Assembly: GCF_003575965.1 (NCBI RefSeq)
Contig: NZ_QWJJ01000021.1
Coordinates: 1 to 54,453 of the forward strand
Direction of reading: 5' to 3'
From: Pseudooceanicola sediminis
GTDB taxonomy: Bacteria > Pseudomonadota > Alphaproteobacteria > Rhodobacterales > Rhodobacteraceae
Length of the DNA: 54,453 nt
The stretch's first letter is position 1. Each line of letters opens with the position of its first letter. A program made the translations under genes and the position numbers. Under the pieces are notes generated by a model. The model saw nothing but the letters and a program-made list of their open reading frames with translations, did no database searches and was not told the origin of the DNA. Below are positions 1 to 8,782 of the stretch, one piece after another.

Positions 1-209
1 CGATCGAGGAATGCGAACGCCGCGACCGCAAGGGCCTCTACAAGCTGGCGCGCGAAGGCAAGATCAAGGAGTTCACCGGGATCTCGGACCCCTACGATGT
101 CCCCGAAACCCCCGAACTGCGCCTGGAAACCGAGAGCGTCGACGTCGACAACTGCGCCCACCAGGTCCTGCTCAAGCTCGAAAGCATGGGCCTCATCAAC
201 GGCAACTGA
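1..209 (+). CDS. cysC: Adenylylsulfate kinase, C-terminal part (5' end outside window)
   Basis: An open frame runs from the left edge to a TGA at 207-209. It encodes about 68 residues that match the end of APS kinase: CERRDRKGLYKLAREG, then IKEFTGISDPYDVPE-TPEL. In the family this segment follows the P-loop and helps bind APS. The enzyme phosphorylates adenylylsulfate to PAPS, the sulfate donor of sulfotransferases. The window cuts the gene, so I cannot tell a free CysC from a CysN-CysC fusion. Two sulfotransferase genes lie further right (14172 and 23740), so a role in sulfating the polysaccharide is a reasonable inference. A perfect hairpin follows the stop codon. Confidence 0.82.
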   Translation, partial: IEECERRDRKGLYKLAREGKIKEFTGISDPYDVPETPELRLETESVDVDNCAHQVLLKLESMGLINGN

Positions 210-272
210 CCCCCTCAACGGGACCAGCCCGGCGCACCAGGCCGGTCGCACGCGCGCAAACGTCAAAACCAG

Positions 273-303
273 AACCGCCCCGGAGACATCCTCCGGGGCG
301 GTT
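273..303 (+). terminator. Hairpin terminator after cysC
   Basis: A perfect 13-bp stem (273-285 with 291-303, loop ACATC) is followed by TGTTT. It lies 64 bp behind the cysC stop. Its end directly abuts the first parS-like palindrome at 304. The parB stop is at 363 on the other strand, so the hairpin may serve both converging genes. Confidence 0.7.
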
Positions 304-321
304 TGTTTCGCGCGCGAAACA
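304..321. promoter_or_regulatory. parS-like site 1 (3' of parB)
   Basis: The 18-bp perfect palindrome TGTTTCGCGCGCGAAACA lies 41 bp beyond the parB stop. Its 16-bp core GTTTCGCGCGCGAAAC fits the GTTN4GCN4AAC pattern known for parS of repABC plasmids and resembles chromosomal parS. Three copies around parB make a ParB-binding centromere the best reading. Confidence 0.78.
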
Positions 322-362
322 TTTCAGGCAGCCGTCCCTGCCCGTTGATCGCCGAGGCGGGG

Positions 363-1520
363 TCAGTCGCGGTCTTCGCGCCGGCGCAGCCAGGTTTCAA
401 GCTCGACCAGAAAGCGCATGTCGACGCCGGGACCGGCCAGATGCACCTCGCCCGTGTCAGCATCGAAACGCGTCTTTACGTCGCCAACCCGAACCTCGCG
501 GCGCGGCTGTTTCGGCGCATCGGGTTGCGGCGCGGGGGGCGTCACCGCAACGGGTTCGATGGGCTGGCGTGCTGCCGTGGGGCTGGCACTCTCCGCCCCC
601 ACGGCGCCCTGAGACAGGGCATCGGCAAGGTGCGCCTGTTCGGCCTCGGGGGAGTCGGGCGGCCGCGCCACCAGATCGGTGCGCAGGCGGCCACGCAGAT
701 CGGGACGTTCGCCCAGGTGCTTTGCCAGGTCCAGCCCCAGACGTTCGCCAATCGCTGTCGGAAAGCGCAACACGCCATCCAGCGCCTCGACCAGGGTGGT
801 AAAGCTCTTGATCTTGGACCGTTTCGCGCGCGAAACATTTTCAAACAGGCTGTTCAGCGCGGTCTTGAGATCGGGATAGACGCCCTGCTCGACCGATTTC
901 ACGGCAATCCGGGCGCGTTCATAATAGCTGAGTCCGACGCGGATCTCGTTTTCCTCGACCATCGCGACATAGGCTTCGGCGGCGTTTTTCGGGGCCCGCA
1001 CAAGCGCCAGAACCTGTCCGAAGCGAGCATCCTCGCGGGACAGACGCTCCAACGCGGCAATCCGACGCCACCCTGAAATCAGCCCATAGCGCGGGCGGCT
1101 GGCCTCTCCCCTGTCGACCACCTCGATCGGGGTTTGCTGGCCACGTTTGCGCAAGGAGTCGACAAGCGTCGTCAGGTCTGCCTCGTCCGCCATCAGGCGG
1201 TCCCGCACAAGATGGGCGAGGTCGATATCCCCCAGTTTCAGCGACTGGACCAGTCGTCCTTCGCTGCGGGCCTGGCGCATCGCCTCGGTCAGCTCCGACA
1301 GGGCGGCCGCGGCCGATGCCTCGCCCGCGACCTGGGCAATCGGCGGACGAGAGGGCGAGGCAGGGCGATTGCGGGTGCGCGCGATCCCCAGAGGATAGCC
1401 CTTGGTTTCGAGGTCGTCAGGCATCGGCTCCGGGCGCGGCGCCTCGGTGTCGGGTGTTGCCGGGGTATCGGTGCCCAGGAAATCAGGGTTCGCGGGGGTC
1501 AGGCGTTTGCGTTTGGCCAT
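363..1520 (-). CDS. parB: ParB-family partition protein
   Basis: This 385-residue protein binds the plasmid centromere in ParA-ParB segregation. The ATG at 1520 follows a strong AAGGAGG. Residues 1-70 are proline-rich and probably disordered. The nuclease-like ParB core follows, with GLISGWRRIAAL corresponding to the conserved arginine patch. A helix-turn-helix region (VSRAKRSKIKSF) begins near residue 230. The C-terminal part is a variable linker plus a short end that probably dimerises. The gene lies 168 bp behind parA on the same strand, the usual parAB order. One parS-like palindrome lies inside the gene (821-836) and one on each side. The function is confident from the motifs and the neighbouring ParA. 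Confidence 0.93.
   Translation of the reverse strand: MAKRKRLTPANPDFLGTDTPATPDTEAPRPEPMPDDLETKGYPLGIARTRNRPASPSRPPIAQVAGEASAAAALSELTEAMRQARSEGRLVQSLKLGDIDLAHLVRDRLMADEADLTTLVDSLRKRGQQTPIEVVDRGEASRPRYGLISGWRRIAALERLSREDARFGQVLALVRAPKNAAEAYVAMVEENEIRVGLSYYERARIAVKSVEQGVYPDLKTALNSLFENVSRAKRSKIKSFTTLVEALDGVLRFPTAIGERLGLDLAKHLGERPDLRGRLRTDLVARPPDSPEAEQAHLADALSQGAVGAESASPTAARQPIEPVAVTPPAPQPDAPKQPRREVRVGDVKTRFDADTGEVHLAGPGVDMRFLVELETWLRRREDRD
821..836. promoter_or_regulatory. parS-like site 2, inside the parB coding sequence
   Basis: GTTTCGCGCGCGAAAC is a perfect 16-bp palindrome identical to the core of the copies at 304 and 1617. It lies within parB in the stretch encoding ...NVSRAKRSK..., the predicted helix-turn-helix. 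Outer bases differ (C on the left), so only the 16-bp core is kept. Confidence 0.72.
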
Positions 1521-1616
1521 GCGGGGCCTCCTTGGTCAGGGTCGTCCCGCAGGGTCGGGCAACAGGGTTAACAGGATATGGCGGCAGCGTGCGCCGGCTA
1601 CAGGAACCGTGGCATT

Positions 1617-1634
1617 TGTTTCGCGCGCGAAACA
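1617..1634. promoter_or_regulatory. parS-like site 3 (parA-parB spacer)
   Basis: The same 18-bp perfect palindrome as at 304-321 lies in the 167-bp gap between the parA stop and the parB start. It is about 97 bp upstream of the parB start codon, so ParB binding here could also affect parB transcription. Confidence 0.78.
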
Positions 1635-1687
1635 TTTTGCCGGGTGAGCGGGGCGAGCAAAGCGGGCAGGCGCGTCATGCCGGAACG

Positions 1688-3076
1688 TCATTGCGCAGGC
1701 TCCTGCATGGCTGCGGCCTCGATCTCGTCCCGGCGCCAGGTGCCCAGAAGCAGGCGTTTGAAAGCCGCATAGGTTTCATCGAAGGTGGCGCGACCACGGG
1801 CATAGGTTTCACGGTTGAAGTCGCGATAATCGGCCTCGTAGATGCCATTCACCCGCTCACCCGCCTGTCCGATCAGGGCAGTGAAATCCTGCCGCTCGGG
1901 GGTCAGGGTCCGCCCGAGGTAGGCCTGCATCAGCGCCGCCAGCTCGCCCTGCTGGGCGCCGTCGTAGCGGGTGATGACAGCACGCACCGCGTCCCATTCA
2001 AAGGCCAGTTCGGGCCGCCCGAGCGCGCGTGCGGCGATATTCTCGCCCTCCTCTATGCTGGCGAAGGTCGAATGCAGCATGTCGAAGAAACGCCCCGTGG
2101 AATCGAATTCGAGGAACGAAGCCCCCACCGGCACCAGCAGGATATCCGCCGCCGCCAGACCGTTGATCGTGAGATAGCCCAGGGCAGGGGGGGTATCGAG
2201 AAAGATCACGTCGTAATCGTCCAGCACACCGTCCTGTTCCAGCACTTCGGTCAGCGCATCCCAGAGCTTCCAGGTGCGGGCCTGCATCCGCCATACCGGG
2301 ATCTGGAATTCGGACCAGTAGAGGTTCAGCTGGGCACCGATCAGGTCGATATTGGGCCAGTGGGTTTTCTGGATCAGGTCCGGGGCCTTGACCGAAAGCG
2401 CTTCGTTCAGGGTGTCCTCCATCGGCAGGGGCGGATCGCCGCGTTCGATGCGGCGCTGGTTCTCGGTGCGCAGATGGGTGGCATAATGACGGGCCAGCAG
2501 GGGAAAGACGGTCTGCCATTCATCCTCGACCTGACCACCGAAGATCGAGGTCATGGACCCCTGGGAATCCAGATCGATCACCAGCACCTTGTAGCCATCA
2601 AGGGCGGCCGACATTGCCAGATGCGCAGCAGTCGACGTCTTGCCGACGCCCCCCTTGAAGTTCGCCACGGCGACCATCTTGGCAGGCAGACCTTCGGGGC
2701 GGTAGGGTTTGTATTCCTTCGCCTTCGATCCTTCGGCGGCGAAATGGGTGCGCAGGCGCAGCACCTCGTCGAGGGTGAACCATTTCGAGCCGCCCTCGGT
2801 TTCAGACTGGCCCTGAGGCAGATCCGGGTTGGCCTTCAGCACCCGGCGGAAATGCGGGGTGGCCACGGGGATCAGGTAGCGGGTAATCTCCCAGGTGGAG
2901 AACAGGCGCAGTGATTTGCGCCCCTGATCGTTCATCCCGCGCGAAGCGAGATCCGCCCGCCCGCGGGTGCAGGCCCGGGCCAGATCGCTGAAGCGTTCGG
3001 TCGAAAAGGGCGCATCGAGATCGCGCAGGGCGCGGTCCGGGTCGATGTTGAAATAGGGCGGGTGCTCGTCTTTCAT
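1688..3076 (-). CDS. parA: ParA-family partition ATPase
   Basis: This protein of about 462 residues is a Walker-type ATPase that positions plasmid copies with ParB. The deviant Walker A motif FKGGVGKTSTA is at about residues 140-150. LVIDLDSQGSM is the Walker A' segment, and DVIFLDTPPALGYLTING the Walker B region. The roughly 135 residues before the ATPase core include a MerR-like segment (WFTLDEVLRLR), as in type Ia ParA proteins that repress their own operon. A GTG at 3079 precedes the ATG at 3076; I chose the ATG because GAGG sits 5 bases before it and only 2 before the GTG. An inverted repeat at 3095-3119 is a candidate operator. Confidence 0.94.
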   Translation of the reverse strand: MKDEHPPYFNIDPDRALRDLDAPFSTERFSDLARACTRGRADLASRGMNDQGRKSLRLFSTWEITRYLIPVATPHFRRVLKANPDLPQGQSETEGGSKWFTLDEVLRLRTHFAAEGSKAKEYKPYRPEGLPAKMVAVANFKGGVGKTSTAAHLAMSAALDGYKVLVIDLDSQGSMTSIFGGQVEDEWQTVFPLLARHYATHLRTENQRRIERGDPPLPMEDTLNEALSVKAPDLIQKTHWPNIDLIGAQLNLYWSEFQIPVWRMQARTWKLWDALTEVLEQDGVLDDYDVIFLDTPPALGYLTINGLAAADILLVPVGASFLEFDSTGRFFDMLHSTFASIEEGENIAARALGRPELAFEWDAVRAVITRYDGAQQGELAALMQAYLGRTLTPERQDFTALIGQAGERVNGIYEADYRDFNRETYARGRATFDETYAAFKRLLLGTWRRDEIEAAAMQEPAQ

Positions 3077-3094
3077 CACTGCCTCATGTGCTGT

Positions 3095-3119
3095 GTTTTC
3101 ACCAAGATATCACGAAAAC
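3095..3119. promoter_or_regulatory. Inverted repeat upstream of parA, possible operator
   Basis: GTTTTC and GAAAAC arms are separated by 13 bp, starting 18 bp upstream of the parA start codon. ParA proteins with an N-terminal DNA-binding region often repress their own promoter, so this is a plausible site. A second small inverted repeat, TTTTC-TAG-GAAAA, lies at 3155-3167. Confidence 0.4.
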
Positions 3120-3199
3120 GCGCATATGGAACAACTCCCGGCATCTGATTCCTTTTTTCTAGGAAAATCCGGGGCTTCCAGAGGGGGAAATGGTCAGTC

Positions 3200-3385
3200 A
3201 GGAGGCGGGGTGATTTTTTTGTATGTGTTATATTCGTGTTATTTAGAGTGTTACGCCCTTTGGGTGAACAGCTTAGCATATTGATTTCATTTTTAATTTT
3301 CCCCCTTCAATCGGATCGGGCGATTCCAAACCCACGATAAGGCGACTCTGAACCCCCGTTGAAGCGACTCCGAAGCCACGTTGCG
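3200..3385. other. Putative replication origin: AT-rich stretch plus three 22-bp iterons
   Basis: The gap between divergent parA and repA contains an AT-rich tract (about 3205-3306) followed by three tandem 22-bp repeats starting at 3320, 3342 and 3364. Aligned consensus is GCGACTCCGAACCCACGTTG plus two variable bases, with a few mismatches per copy. Iterons beside an AT-rich region and next to the initiator gene are the standard layout of Rep-controlled origins. I saw no clear DnaA box. Confidence 0.65.
3320..3385 (+). repeat. Three tandem 22-bp direct repeats (iteron-like)
   Basis: The copies begin GCGATTCC, GCGACTCT and GCGACTCC and keep an exact 22-bp spacing, two helical turns. That spacing suits cooperative initiator binding on one DNA face. 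They end about 160 bp before the repA start chosen here. Confidence 0.7.
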
Positions 3386-3548
3386 AAGACTGGACCGGGC
3401 GCGCGGGCAGGATTAGGGTGGGTGTCAATGAAACCACGAAAAGGCCGGAGGTCCCGCGACAGGCATGGGGGGCGATCCGGACCGGGTTCAGGGTGTTGTC
3501 CGAAGGGGCGGCAGCCGAGGCGAAACGGGCAGCAGGACGGGCACAGGC

Positions 3549-4601
3549 ATGGCCGCAGCGATGAGCATGGGGGGCAGGACTCCCGGTGGAGCAGGGCAGG
3601 GTACCCTCTTGCCTGACCGCTATCCGCAGGTCGATTTCTTTATCTGCGATATCCTGGATGCCATCCCCAAGGATGACATGGCGACGATGGAGCATCCGGT
3701 GTTCAGCCTCTCGACGCGGCCGGACAGGCGCATCCTGTCCTATGAACATCGTGGCACCCAGATCGAGGTGACGCCGAGCGTCAAGGGCCTGGCGACGATC
3801 CACGACAAGGACATCCTGATCTTTTGCATCAGCCAGCTGATGGCGGCGATCAACGCCGGGCGTGCGGTCGGCCGCACCCTGACGCTGCGGGCGCATGATC
3901 TGCTGGTGGCGACCAATCGCGAAACCAGCGGTGATGCCTATCGTCGTCTGCGCGAGGCCTTCGAGCGTCTGGCGGGGACCCGCATCACCACCAATATCGT
4001 GACCGGCGACAAGGAAATCACCAGCGGCTTCGGCCTGATCGAGAGCTGGGAGATCGTGCGCAAGAGCCGGGGGGGGCGGATGATGAGCGTGTCGATCACG
4101 CTGAGCGATTGGCTGTTTCGGGCGGTGATGTCGAAATCGGTGCTGACGCTGAGCCGGGATTATTTCCGTCTGCGCAAACCGCTGGAGCGGCGGATCTACG
4201 AACTGGCGCGCAAGCATTGCGGACGTCAGGACAGCTGGCGCGTCTCGGTCGAGGTGCTGCTGAACAAGTCCGGCAGCGCCAGCCCGCGCCGGGTGTTCCG
4301 AAAGATGATCCGCGACATGATCGAAACCGACCATCTGCCTGATTACGAGATCGCCGAGGAACCGGGCGACATCATCCGCTTTTCCTCGCGCAACCGTCTG
4401 ACCGAAACGACAGGCCCCGAGGCGCCACCGCTGTCGGTCGCCGCGATGGCGCAGGCGCGCAGCCTGCTGCCCGGCGCGGACGTCTATGCGCTGGAGGCGG
4501 AATGGCGCGGCTTCTGGGCGGCGTCTGGCCGGCCAAGGCTGCGCTCGGCCGACGCCGCCTTTCTGGGCTTTGTGAAGAAGAAGGCTGCATCCGGGGCGTG
4601 A
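3549..4601 (+). CDS. repA: Plasmid replication initiator, RPA family (RepA-type)
   Basis: This protein of about 350 residues should bind the iterons and open the origin. The conserved core starts at YPQVDFFICDILDAIPKDDM and continues with MEHPVFSLSTRPD, GLATIHDKDILIFCISQL, LLVATNRETSGDAYRRLREA and YFRLRKPLERRIYELARKHC. These are hallmarks of the 'replication initiator protein A' family found on alphaproteobacterial plasmids. The start is uncertain: the frame is open upstream to 3465. I chose the ATG at 3549, with AGGA 11 bases before it, because homology begins only about 27 residues later. ATGs at 3561 and 3567 are also possible. The gene is divergent from parAB. Confidence 0.9.
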   Translation: MAAAMSMGGRTPGGAGQGTLLPDRYPQVDFFICDILDAIPKDDMATMEHPVFSLSTRPDRRILSYEHRGTQIEVTPSVKGLATIHDKDILIFCISQLMAAINAGRAVGRTLTLRAHDLLVATNRETSGDAYRRLREAFERLAGTRITTNIVTGDKEITSGFGLIESWEIVRKSRGGRMMSVSITLSDWLFRAVMSKSVLTLSRDYFRLRKPLERRIYELARKHCGRQDSWRVSVEVLLNKSGSASPRRVFRKMIRDMIETDHLPDYEIAEEPGDIIRFSSRNRLTETTGPEAPPLSVAAMAQARSLLPGADVYALEAEWRGFWAASGRPRLRSADAAFLGFVKKKAASGA

Positions 4602-4767
4602 TGGCGGCCTGCCTTGCGGCAGGGGACGGCTTGCCCCTCAAGAGGCATTGCCAGTTCCGCCTTACGGGTGTTTGCCTTTGCAGGTTCGCAAACGCGGCGA
4701 ACGGCGTGCGCCTTTGCCCTGGGAACACCAGACATTTTTACCGACCAGATATTTCACGGGATCACAT

Positions 4768-5772
4768 ATGAGCATTCAGCAACAGGCCTCAGGGTCACGC
4801 ACGTCAGGCCAGGCCCAGGGCGGGCGCATCGTCTGGCTGGATATCGGCCGGGCGATCGGCATCGTCCTCGTCGTTTACGGACATGTGGTGCGGGGGCTGT
4901 TCAGCTCCCATATCCTGGCGGACCCGGTCTGGCGTCAGGTCGATTTCGCGATCTATACCTTTCACATGCCGCTGTTCTTCTTTCTCAGCGGGATGAACGT
5001 GCGCCCCTCGCGCGAGAAGCCGGGGTTCTTTGCCCGCCGCGCCCGCGCCATCGTGCTGCCCTATCTGGTGTTTTCCCTGTTGCAGGGCGCGGTGCAGGTG
5101 GTGCTGGCCGGCAGCACCAATGGCAACAAGGGATGGGCCGACCTGCTGCTGATCCCGATTTTCCCGATCTCGCCCTTCTGGTTCCTCTACGTGCTGCTGA
5201 TCTATGTCGGCGTGGTGTCTGTCTGGCGGCCGGGGTGGCCGATGATGGCTGTGGCGGCCGTGCTGCTGCTGCTGTCACCGCTGGCGCGGGATATGGACGG
5301 CTGGATCCTGTTTCAGATCCTGTACTTCTTTGCCTTCTACGTGGCCGGGGTGCTGTGGCAGCCGCCGCGCCTTGCTGCGGGGCCGCGGGCGCTGGTCGGG
5401 TTGGGCTGTCTGATTGTCTGGGCCGGGGGGGCTGGTCTGGCCTTGTTCGCCGGTGTGCCGGTCGATGGCTATTATGCGCTGGTGATGTTGCCTGTGACGC
5501 TGGCAGGAATCGGCATGGTCATCATGCTGGCGCAGATGCTTGAGGGGGTCGGGGGCTGGTTGTCCTATATCGGTCAGAACGTGATCGCGATCTACGTGAT
5601 GCATATCCTGGCCGCCGCCGGAACACGCATCATCCTGTCGGGGTTCGGCATTTCTTCGCCTGCGCTCCTTGTTGTCCTGGGCACGATGGCCGGGGTCGTA
5701 CTGCCACTGATCGCGCTGGTCGTGATGCAGCGGCTGAAAATCGCGCGCTTCGCCGGCCTGCCCCAGCGATAG
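4768..5772 (+). CDS. Membrane acyltransferase (acyltransferase 3 family)
   Basis: This 334-residue integral membrane protein probably transfers an acyl group, often acetyl, to a sugar of the surface polysaccharide. GRIVWLDIGRAIGIVLVVYGHV carries the early His typical of the family, and IYTFHMPLFFFLSGM matches the second conserved block. About ten hydrophobic helices follow to the end. The ATG at 4768 has ACGGGA upstream; the frame is open further left, but that stretch has no recognisable homology. It is the first plus-strand gene after repA and precedes manC, so it marks the left border of the polysaccharide region. Donor and acceptor cannot be read from the sequence. A second family member lies at 20157. 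Confidence 0.85.
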   Translation: MSIQQQASGSRTSGQAQGGRIVWLDIGRAIGIVLVVYGHVVRGLFSSHILADPVWRQVDFAIYTFHMPLFFFLSGMNVRPSREKPGFFARRARAIVLPYLVFSLLQGAVQVVLAGSTNGNKGWADLLLIPIFPISPFWFLYVLLIYVGVVSVWRPGWPMMAVAAVLLLLSPLARDMDGWILFQILYFFAFYVAGVLWQPPRLAAGPRALVGLGCLIVWAGGAGLALFAGVPVDGYYALVMLPVTLAGIGMVIMLAQMLEGVGGWLSYIGQNVIAIYVMHILAAAGTRIILSGFGISSPALLVVLGTMAGVVLPLIALVVMQRLKIARFAGLPQR

Positions 5773-6028
5773 GGCCACTTGTCCGGGCGTCGTGGCCAGA
5801 GGCCCGTTCCTGCGCCTTTGCCGGGGATTTGCGCTGTGCGCGGCGGTGCGATCCGCCGCTGGGGATGTGAATTTTTTGTATCGCCAGATCGGGCTTTGCC
5901 TCATTGTGCCGCGCCGCAGCACAGAATGTCCGGCGCGATCCCGGTGACCCGCTTGCGAGGGGTTGAGCCTTGGGCGAAGCCTGCTAACAGTGACGGCATA
6001 AGAATTTTTACGCATAGGTTTCGATACG

Positions 6029-7465
6029 ATGCCATTCACCCAAATTACCCCGGTCCTTCTTTGTGGCGGCTCCGGTACCCGGCTTTGGCCACTTTCCCGC
6101 AAGAGCTACCCGAAACAATTCGTTCCCCTGGTCGGAGAAGAGACGCTGTTTCAGGCGTCTGCAAAACGGCTGTCGGGCACAACCGAAACGCTGTCCTTTG
6201 GCGCGCCGATGGTGCTGACCAATGCCGATTTCCGTTTCATCGTCACCGAGCAGCTGGCCGGTGCCGGTATCGATCCGGGCGCGATTCTGATCGAGCCGGA
6301 AGGGCGCAACACGGCGCCCGCGATCCTGGCCGCGGCCCTGCGCCAGGCTGAAACGGACCCCGAAGCGATCATGCTGGTGGCCCCCTCGGATCACGTCGTG
6401 CCCGATGCGGCGGCCTTTCACGCCGCCGTGGCCCTGGGGCTGGAGGCGGTCGCCGCCGGTGACATGGTCACCTTCGGAATCACCCCGACACATGCCGAAA
6501 CCGCCTATGGCTATCTGGAGCTGTCGGAAAAATCCGACGGCCAGCCGGTCAAGCTGTCGCGCTTTGTGGAAAAACCCGACGCGGCGCGCGCGGCCGAAAT
6601 GCTGGCGGCTGGTACCTTCCTGTGGAACGCCGGGATCTTCCTGTTCCGCGCCAAGGACATGATCGCGGCCTTCGAGGCTCTGGCACCGGGTCTGCTGGCC
6701 CCGGTCAAGGCATCATTGGCCGAGGCCAAGACCGATCTCGGTTTCCTGCGCCTGTCCCCCGAACACTGGGGCGGTGCCGAAGACATCTCGATCGATTACG
6801 CGGTCATGGAAAAGGCGCCGAACCTGTCGGTCGTGCCCTTTGCCGAGGCCTGGTCGGACCTGGGCGGCTGGGATGCCGTCTGGCGCGAAACCGGCCCCGA
6901 CGAAAACGGCGTCGCCACCAGTGGCGAGGCCACGGCGATCGATTGTTCCAACACCTTGCTGCGGTCCGAGAGCGAACGCCTGGAAGTCGTCGGCATCGGG
7001 CTTGAGAACATCATGGTCATCGCGATGAACGACGCGGTTCTGGTGGCCGACATGACCCGTGCGCAGGACGTCAAGCTGGCGGTCTCGGCGCTCAAGGCCA
7101 AGGGCGCGGCGCAGGCCACGCATTTCCCGAAAGATCACCGCCCTTGGGGCTGGTTCGAGAGCCTTGTCGTGGGCGGGCGTTTCCAGGTGAAGCGCATCAT
7201 GGTCCATCCCGGTGCGGCGCTGAGCCTGCAATCGCATTTCCACCGGTCCGAACACTGGATCGTGGTGGAGGGTACCGCCCGCGTGACCATCGACGATGAG
7301 GTCAAACTGGTCACGGAAAACCAGTCGGTCTACCTGCCGCTTGGCTGTGTGCACCGCATGGAGAACCCCGGCAAGGTGCCGATGGTCCTGATCGAGGTCC
7401 AGACCGGCGCCTATGTCGGCGAGGATGACATCGTTCGTTACGAAGACGTCTATGCCCGAAGCTGA
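6029..7465 (+). CDS. manC: Mannose-1-phosphate guanylyltransferase / mannose-6-phosphate isomerase
   Basis: The 478-residue length is typical of the bifunctional type II enzyme. The N-terminal half makes GDP-mannose from mannose 1-phosphate and GTP: LLCGGSGTRLWPLSRKSYPKQF is the nucleotide-binding signature and FVEKPD the second one. The C-terminal cupin half carries the isomerase, with RPWGWFESL, KRIMVHPGAALSLQSHFHR and EHWIVVEGTA holding the metal-binding residues. No phosphomannomutase gene is in the window, so that step must be supplied elsewhere. The gene follows a 256-bp gap that probably holds its promoter, and a GC-rich hairpin separates it from ugd. Confidence 0.95.
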   Translation: MPFTQITPVLLCGGSGTRLWPLSRKSYPKQFVPLVGEETLFQASAKRLSGTTETLSFGAPMVLTNADFRFIVTEQLAGAGIDPGAILIEPEGRNTAPAILAAALRQAETDPEAIMLVAPSDHVVPDAAAFHAAVALGLEAVAAGDMVTFGITPTHAETAYGYLELSEKSDGQPVKLSRFVEKPDAARAAEMLAAGTFLWNAGIFLFRAKDMIAAFEALAPGLLAPVKASLAEAKTDLGFLRLSPEHWGGAEDISIDYAVMEKAPNLSVVPFAEAWSDLGGWDAVWRETGPDENGVATSGEATAIDCSNTLLRSESERLEVVGIGLENIMVIAMNDAVLVADMTRAQDVKLAVSALKAKGAAQATHFPKDHRPWGWFESLVVGGRFQVKRIMVHPGAALSLQSHFHRSEHWIVVEGTARVTIDDEVKLVTENQSVYLPLGCVHRMENPGKVPMVLIEVQTGAYVGEDDIVRYEDVYARS

Positions 7466-7476
7466 GATCGGAGCCT

Positions 7477-7497
7477 GCCCCGGCACAACGCCGGGGC
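7477..7497 (+). other. GC-rich hairpin between manC and ugd
   Basis: A perfect 8-bp stem (GCCCCGGC with GCCGGGGC, loop ACAAC) has no T-tract behind it. It is therefore more likely an RNA-stability or pausing element than a full terminator. Confidence 0.45.
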
Positions 7498-7531
7498 GTG
7501 ATCCATCGGCATCGGTTGCGAGGAAGACACA

Positions 7532-8698
7532 ATGAAAATAGCCGTCGCGGGAATCGGATACGTCGGTCTCTCGAATGCGGTTCTGCTGGCCCAGCACCAC
7601 GACGTCGTGGCGCTGGACCTGTCGGAACATCGGGTGGCGCTGGTCAATGCCGGCAAGAGCCCGATCGTGGACGCCGAGATCGAACATTATCTGGCCGAAA
7701 AGACCCTGAACCTGACCGCCACGACGGATCAGGTGCAGGCCTTTCAGGGGGCCGATTACGTCATCGTGTCGACCCCGACGAATTACGACGCGGTCACCAA
7801 CCATTTTGACACCAGTTCCGTCGAATCCGTGATCCGGGCGGTCAACCGGATCAACCCGGCCGCCACGATCGTCATCAAGTCGACGATCCCGGTGGGCTAC
7901 ACCGCCTCGCTGCGCGAGACGATGGGCTGCGACAATGTCATCTTCAGCCCGGAATTCCTGCGCGAGGGCAAGGCGCTCTATGACAACCTGCACCCCAGCC
8001 GGATCGTGGTGGGTGAGCGGTCGGCGCGCGCCGAGACCTTTGCGGCGCTGTTGCAGGAAGGGGCGCTGAAACAGGATATCCCGGTTATCTTCACCGGGTC
8101 CTCCGAGGCGGAGGCGATCAAGCTGTTCGCCAATACCTACCTTGCCATGCGCGTGGCCTATTTCAACGAACTCGACAGCTATGCGATGAGCAACGGGCTG
8201 AACAGCCGCGATGTCATCGAAGGGATCGGCCATGACCCCCGGATCGGCAGCCATTACAACAACCCCTCCTTCGGATATGGCGGGTATTGCCTGCCCAAGG
8301 ATACCAAGCAGCTGCTGGCCAATTACACCGAGGTGCCGCAGAACCTGATCCGCGCCATCGTCGATGCCAACCGCACCCGCAAGGATTTCATGGCCGAGCG
8401 GATCATCGCGCTGAAACCGAAGATCGTCGGTGTGCACCGGCTGGTGATGAAGACCGGCTCGGACAATTTCCGCGACAGTTCGATCCAGGGCATCATGAAG
8501 CGCATCAAGGCCAAGGGGATCGAGGTCATCGTCTACGAACCCGCGCTGGCCGAGGAGACCTTCTTCAATTCCCGTGTCGTGCGCGACCTGGCGGCGTTCA
8601 AGGCGGAATCGGATGTGATCCTGGCCAACCGGATGACGGCTGAGCTGAGCGACGTGGCCGACAAGATCTTTACCCGCGACCTGTTCGGCGCGGATTGA
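7532..8698 (+). CDS. ugd: UDP-glucose 6-dehydrogenase, short form
   Basis: This 388-residue enzyme oxidises UDP-glucose to UDP-glucuronate with two NAD+. The Rossmann motif [20 protein letters not shown] is at the N-terminus. [31 protein letters not shown] and [21 protein letters not shown] follow. The catalytic Cys is in [15 protein letters not shown]. The length equals that of the enterobacterial capsule/colanic acid enzyme rather than the longer TuaD type. GAGGAAG lies before the ATG. The gene implies a uronic acid, hence negative charge, in the polymer. A GDP-mannose dehydrogenase is less likely from the motif set and length. Confidence 0.92.
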   Translation: MKIAVAGIGYVGLSNAVLLAQHHDVVALDLSEHRVALVNAGKSPIVDAEIEHYLAEKTLNLTATTDQVQAFQGADYVIVSTPTNYDAVTNHFDTSSVESVIRAVNRINPAATIVIKSTIPVGYTASLRETMGCDNVIFSPEFLREGKALYDNLHPSRIVVGERSARAETFAALLQEGALKQDIPVIFTGSSEAEAIKLFANTYLAMRVAYFNELDSYAMSNGLNSRDVIEGIGHDPRIGSHYNNPSFGYGGYCLPKDTKQLLANYTEVPQNLIRAIVDANRTRKDFMAERIIALKPKIVGVHRLVMKTGSDNFRDSSIQGIMKRIKAKGIEVIVYEPALAEETFFNSRVVRDLAAFKAESDVILANRMTAELSDVADKIFTRDLFGAD

Positions 8699-8710
8699 TC
8701 AGGCTGGACG

Positions 8711-8734
8711 GCCCCGCGGATTTGCCTGCGGGGC
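8711..8734 (+). other. GC-rich hairpin between ugd and glycosyltransferase gene
   Basis: A 7-bp stem (GCCCCGC with GCGGGGC) spans a 10-base loop and has no T-tract. It resembles the hairpin after manC in type and position. Confidence 0.4.
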
Positions 8735-8782
8735 GATGACCCAAGTATTCTATTGGCGGGCCCCGGCCCGAAGAGGATTTCC

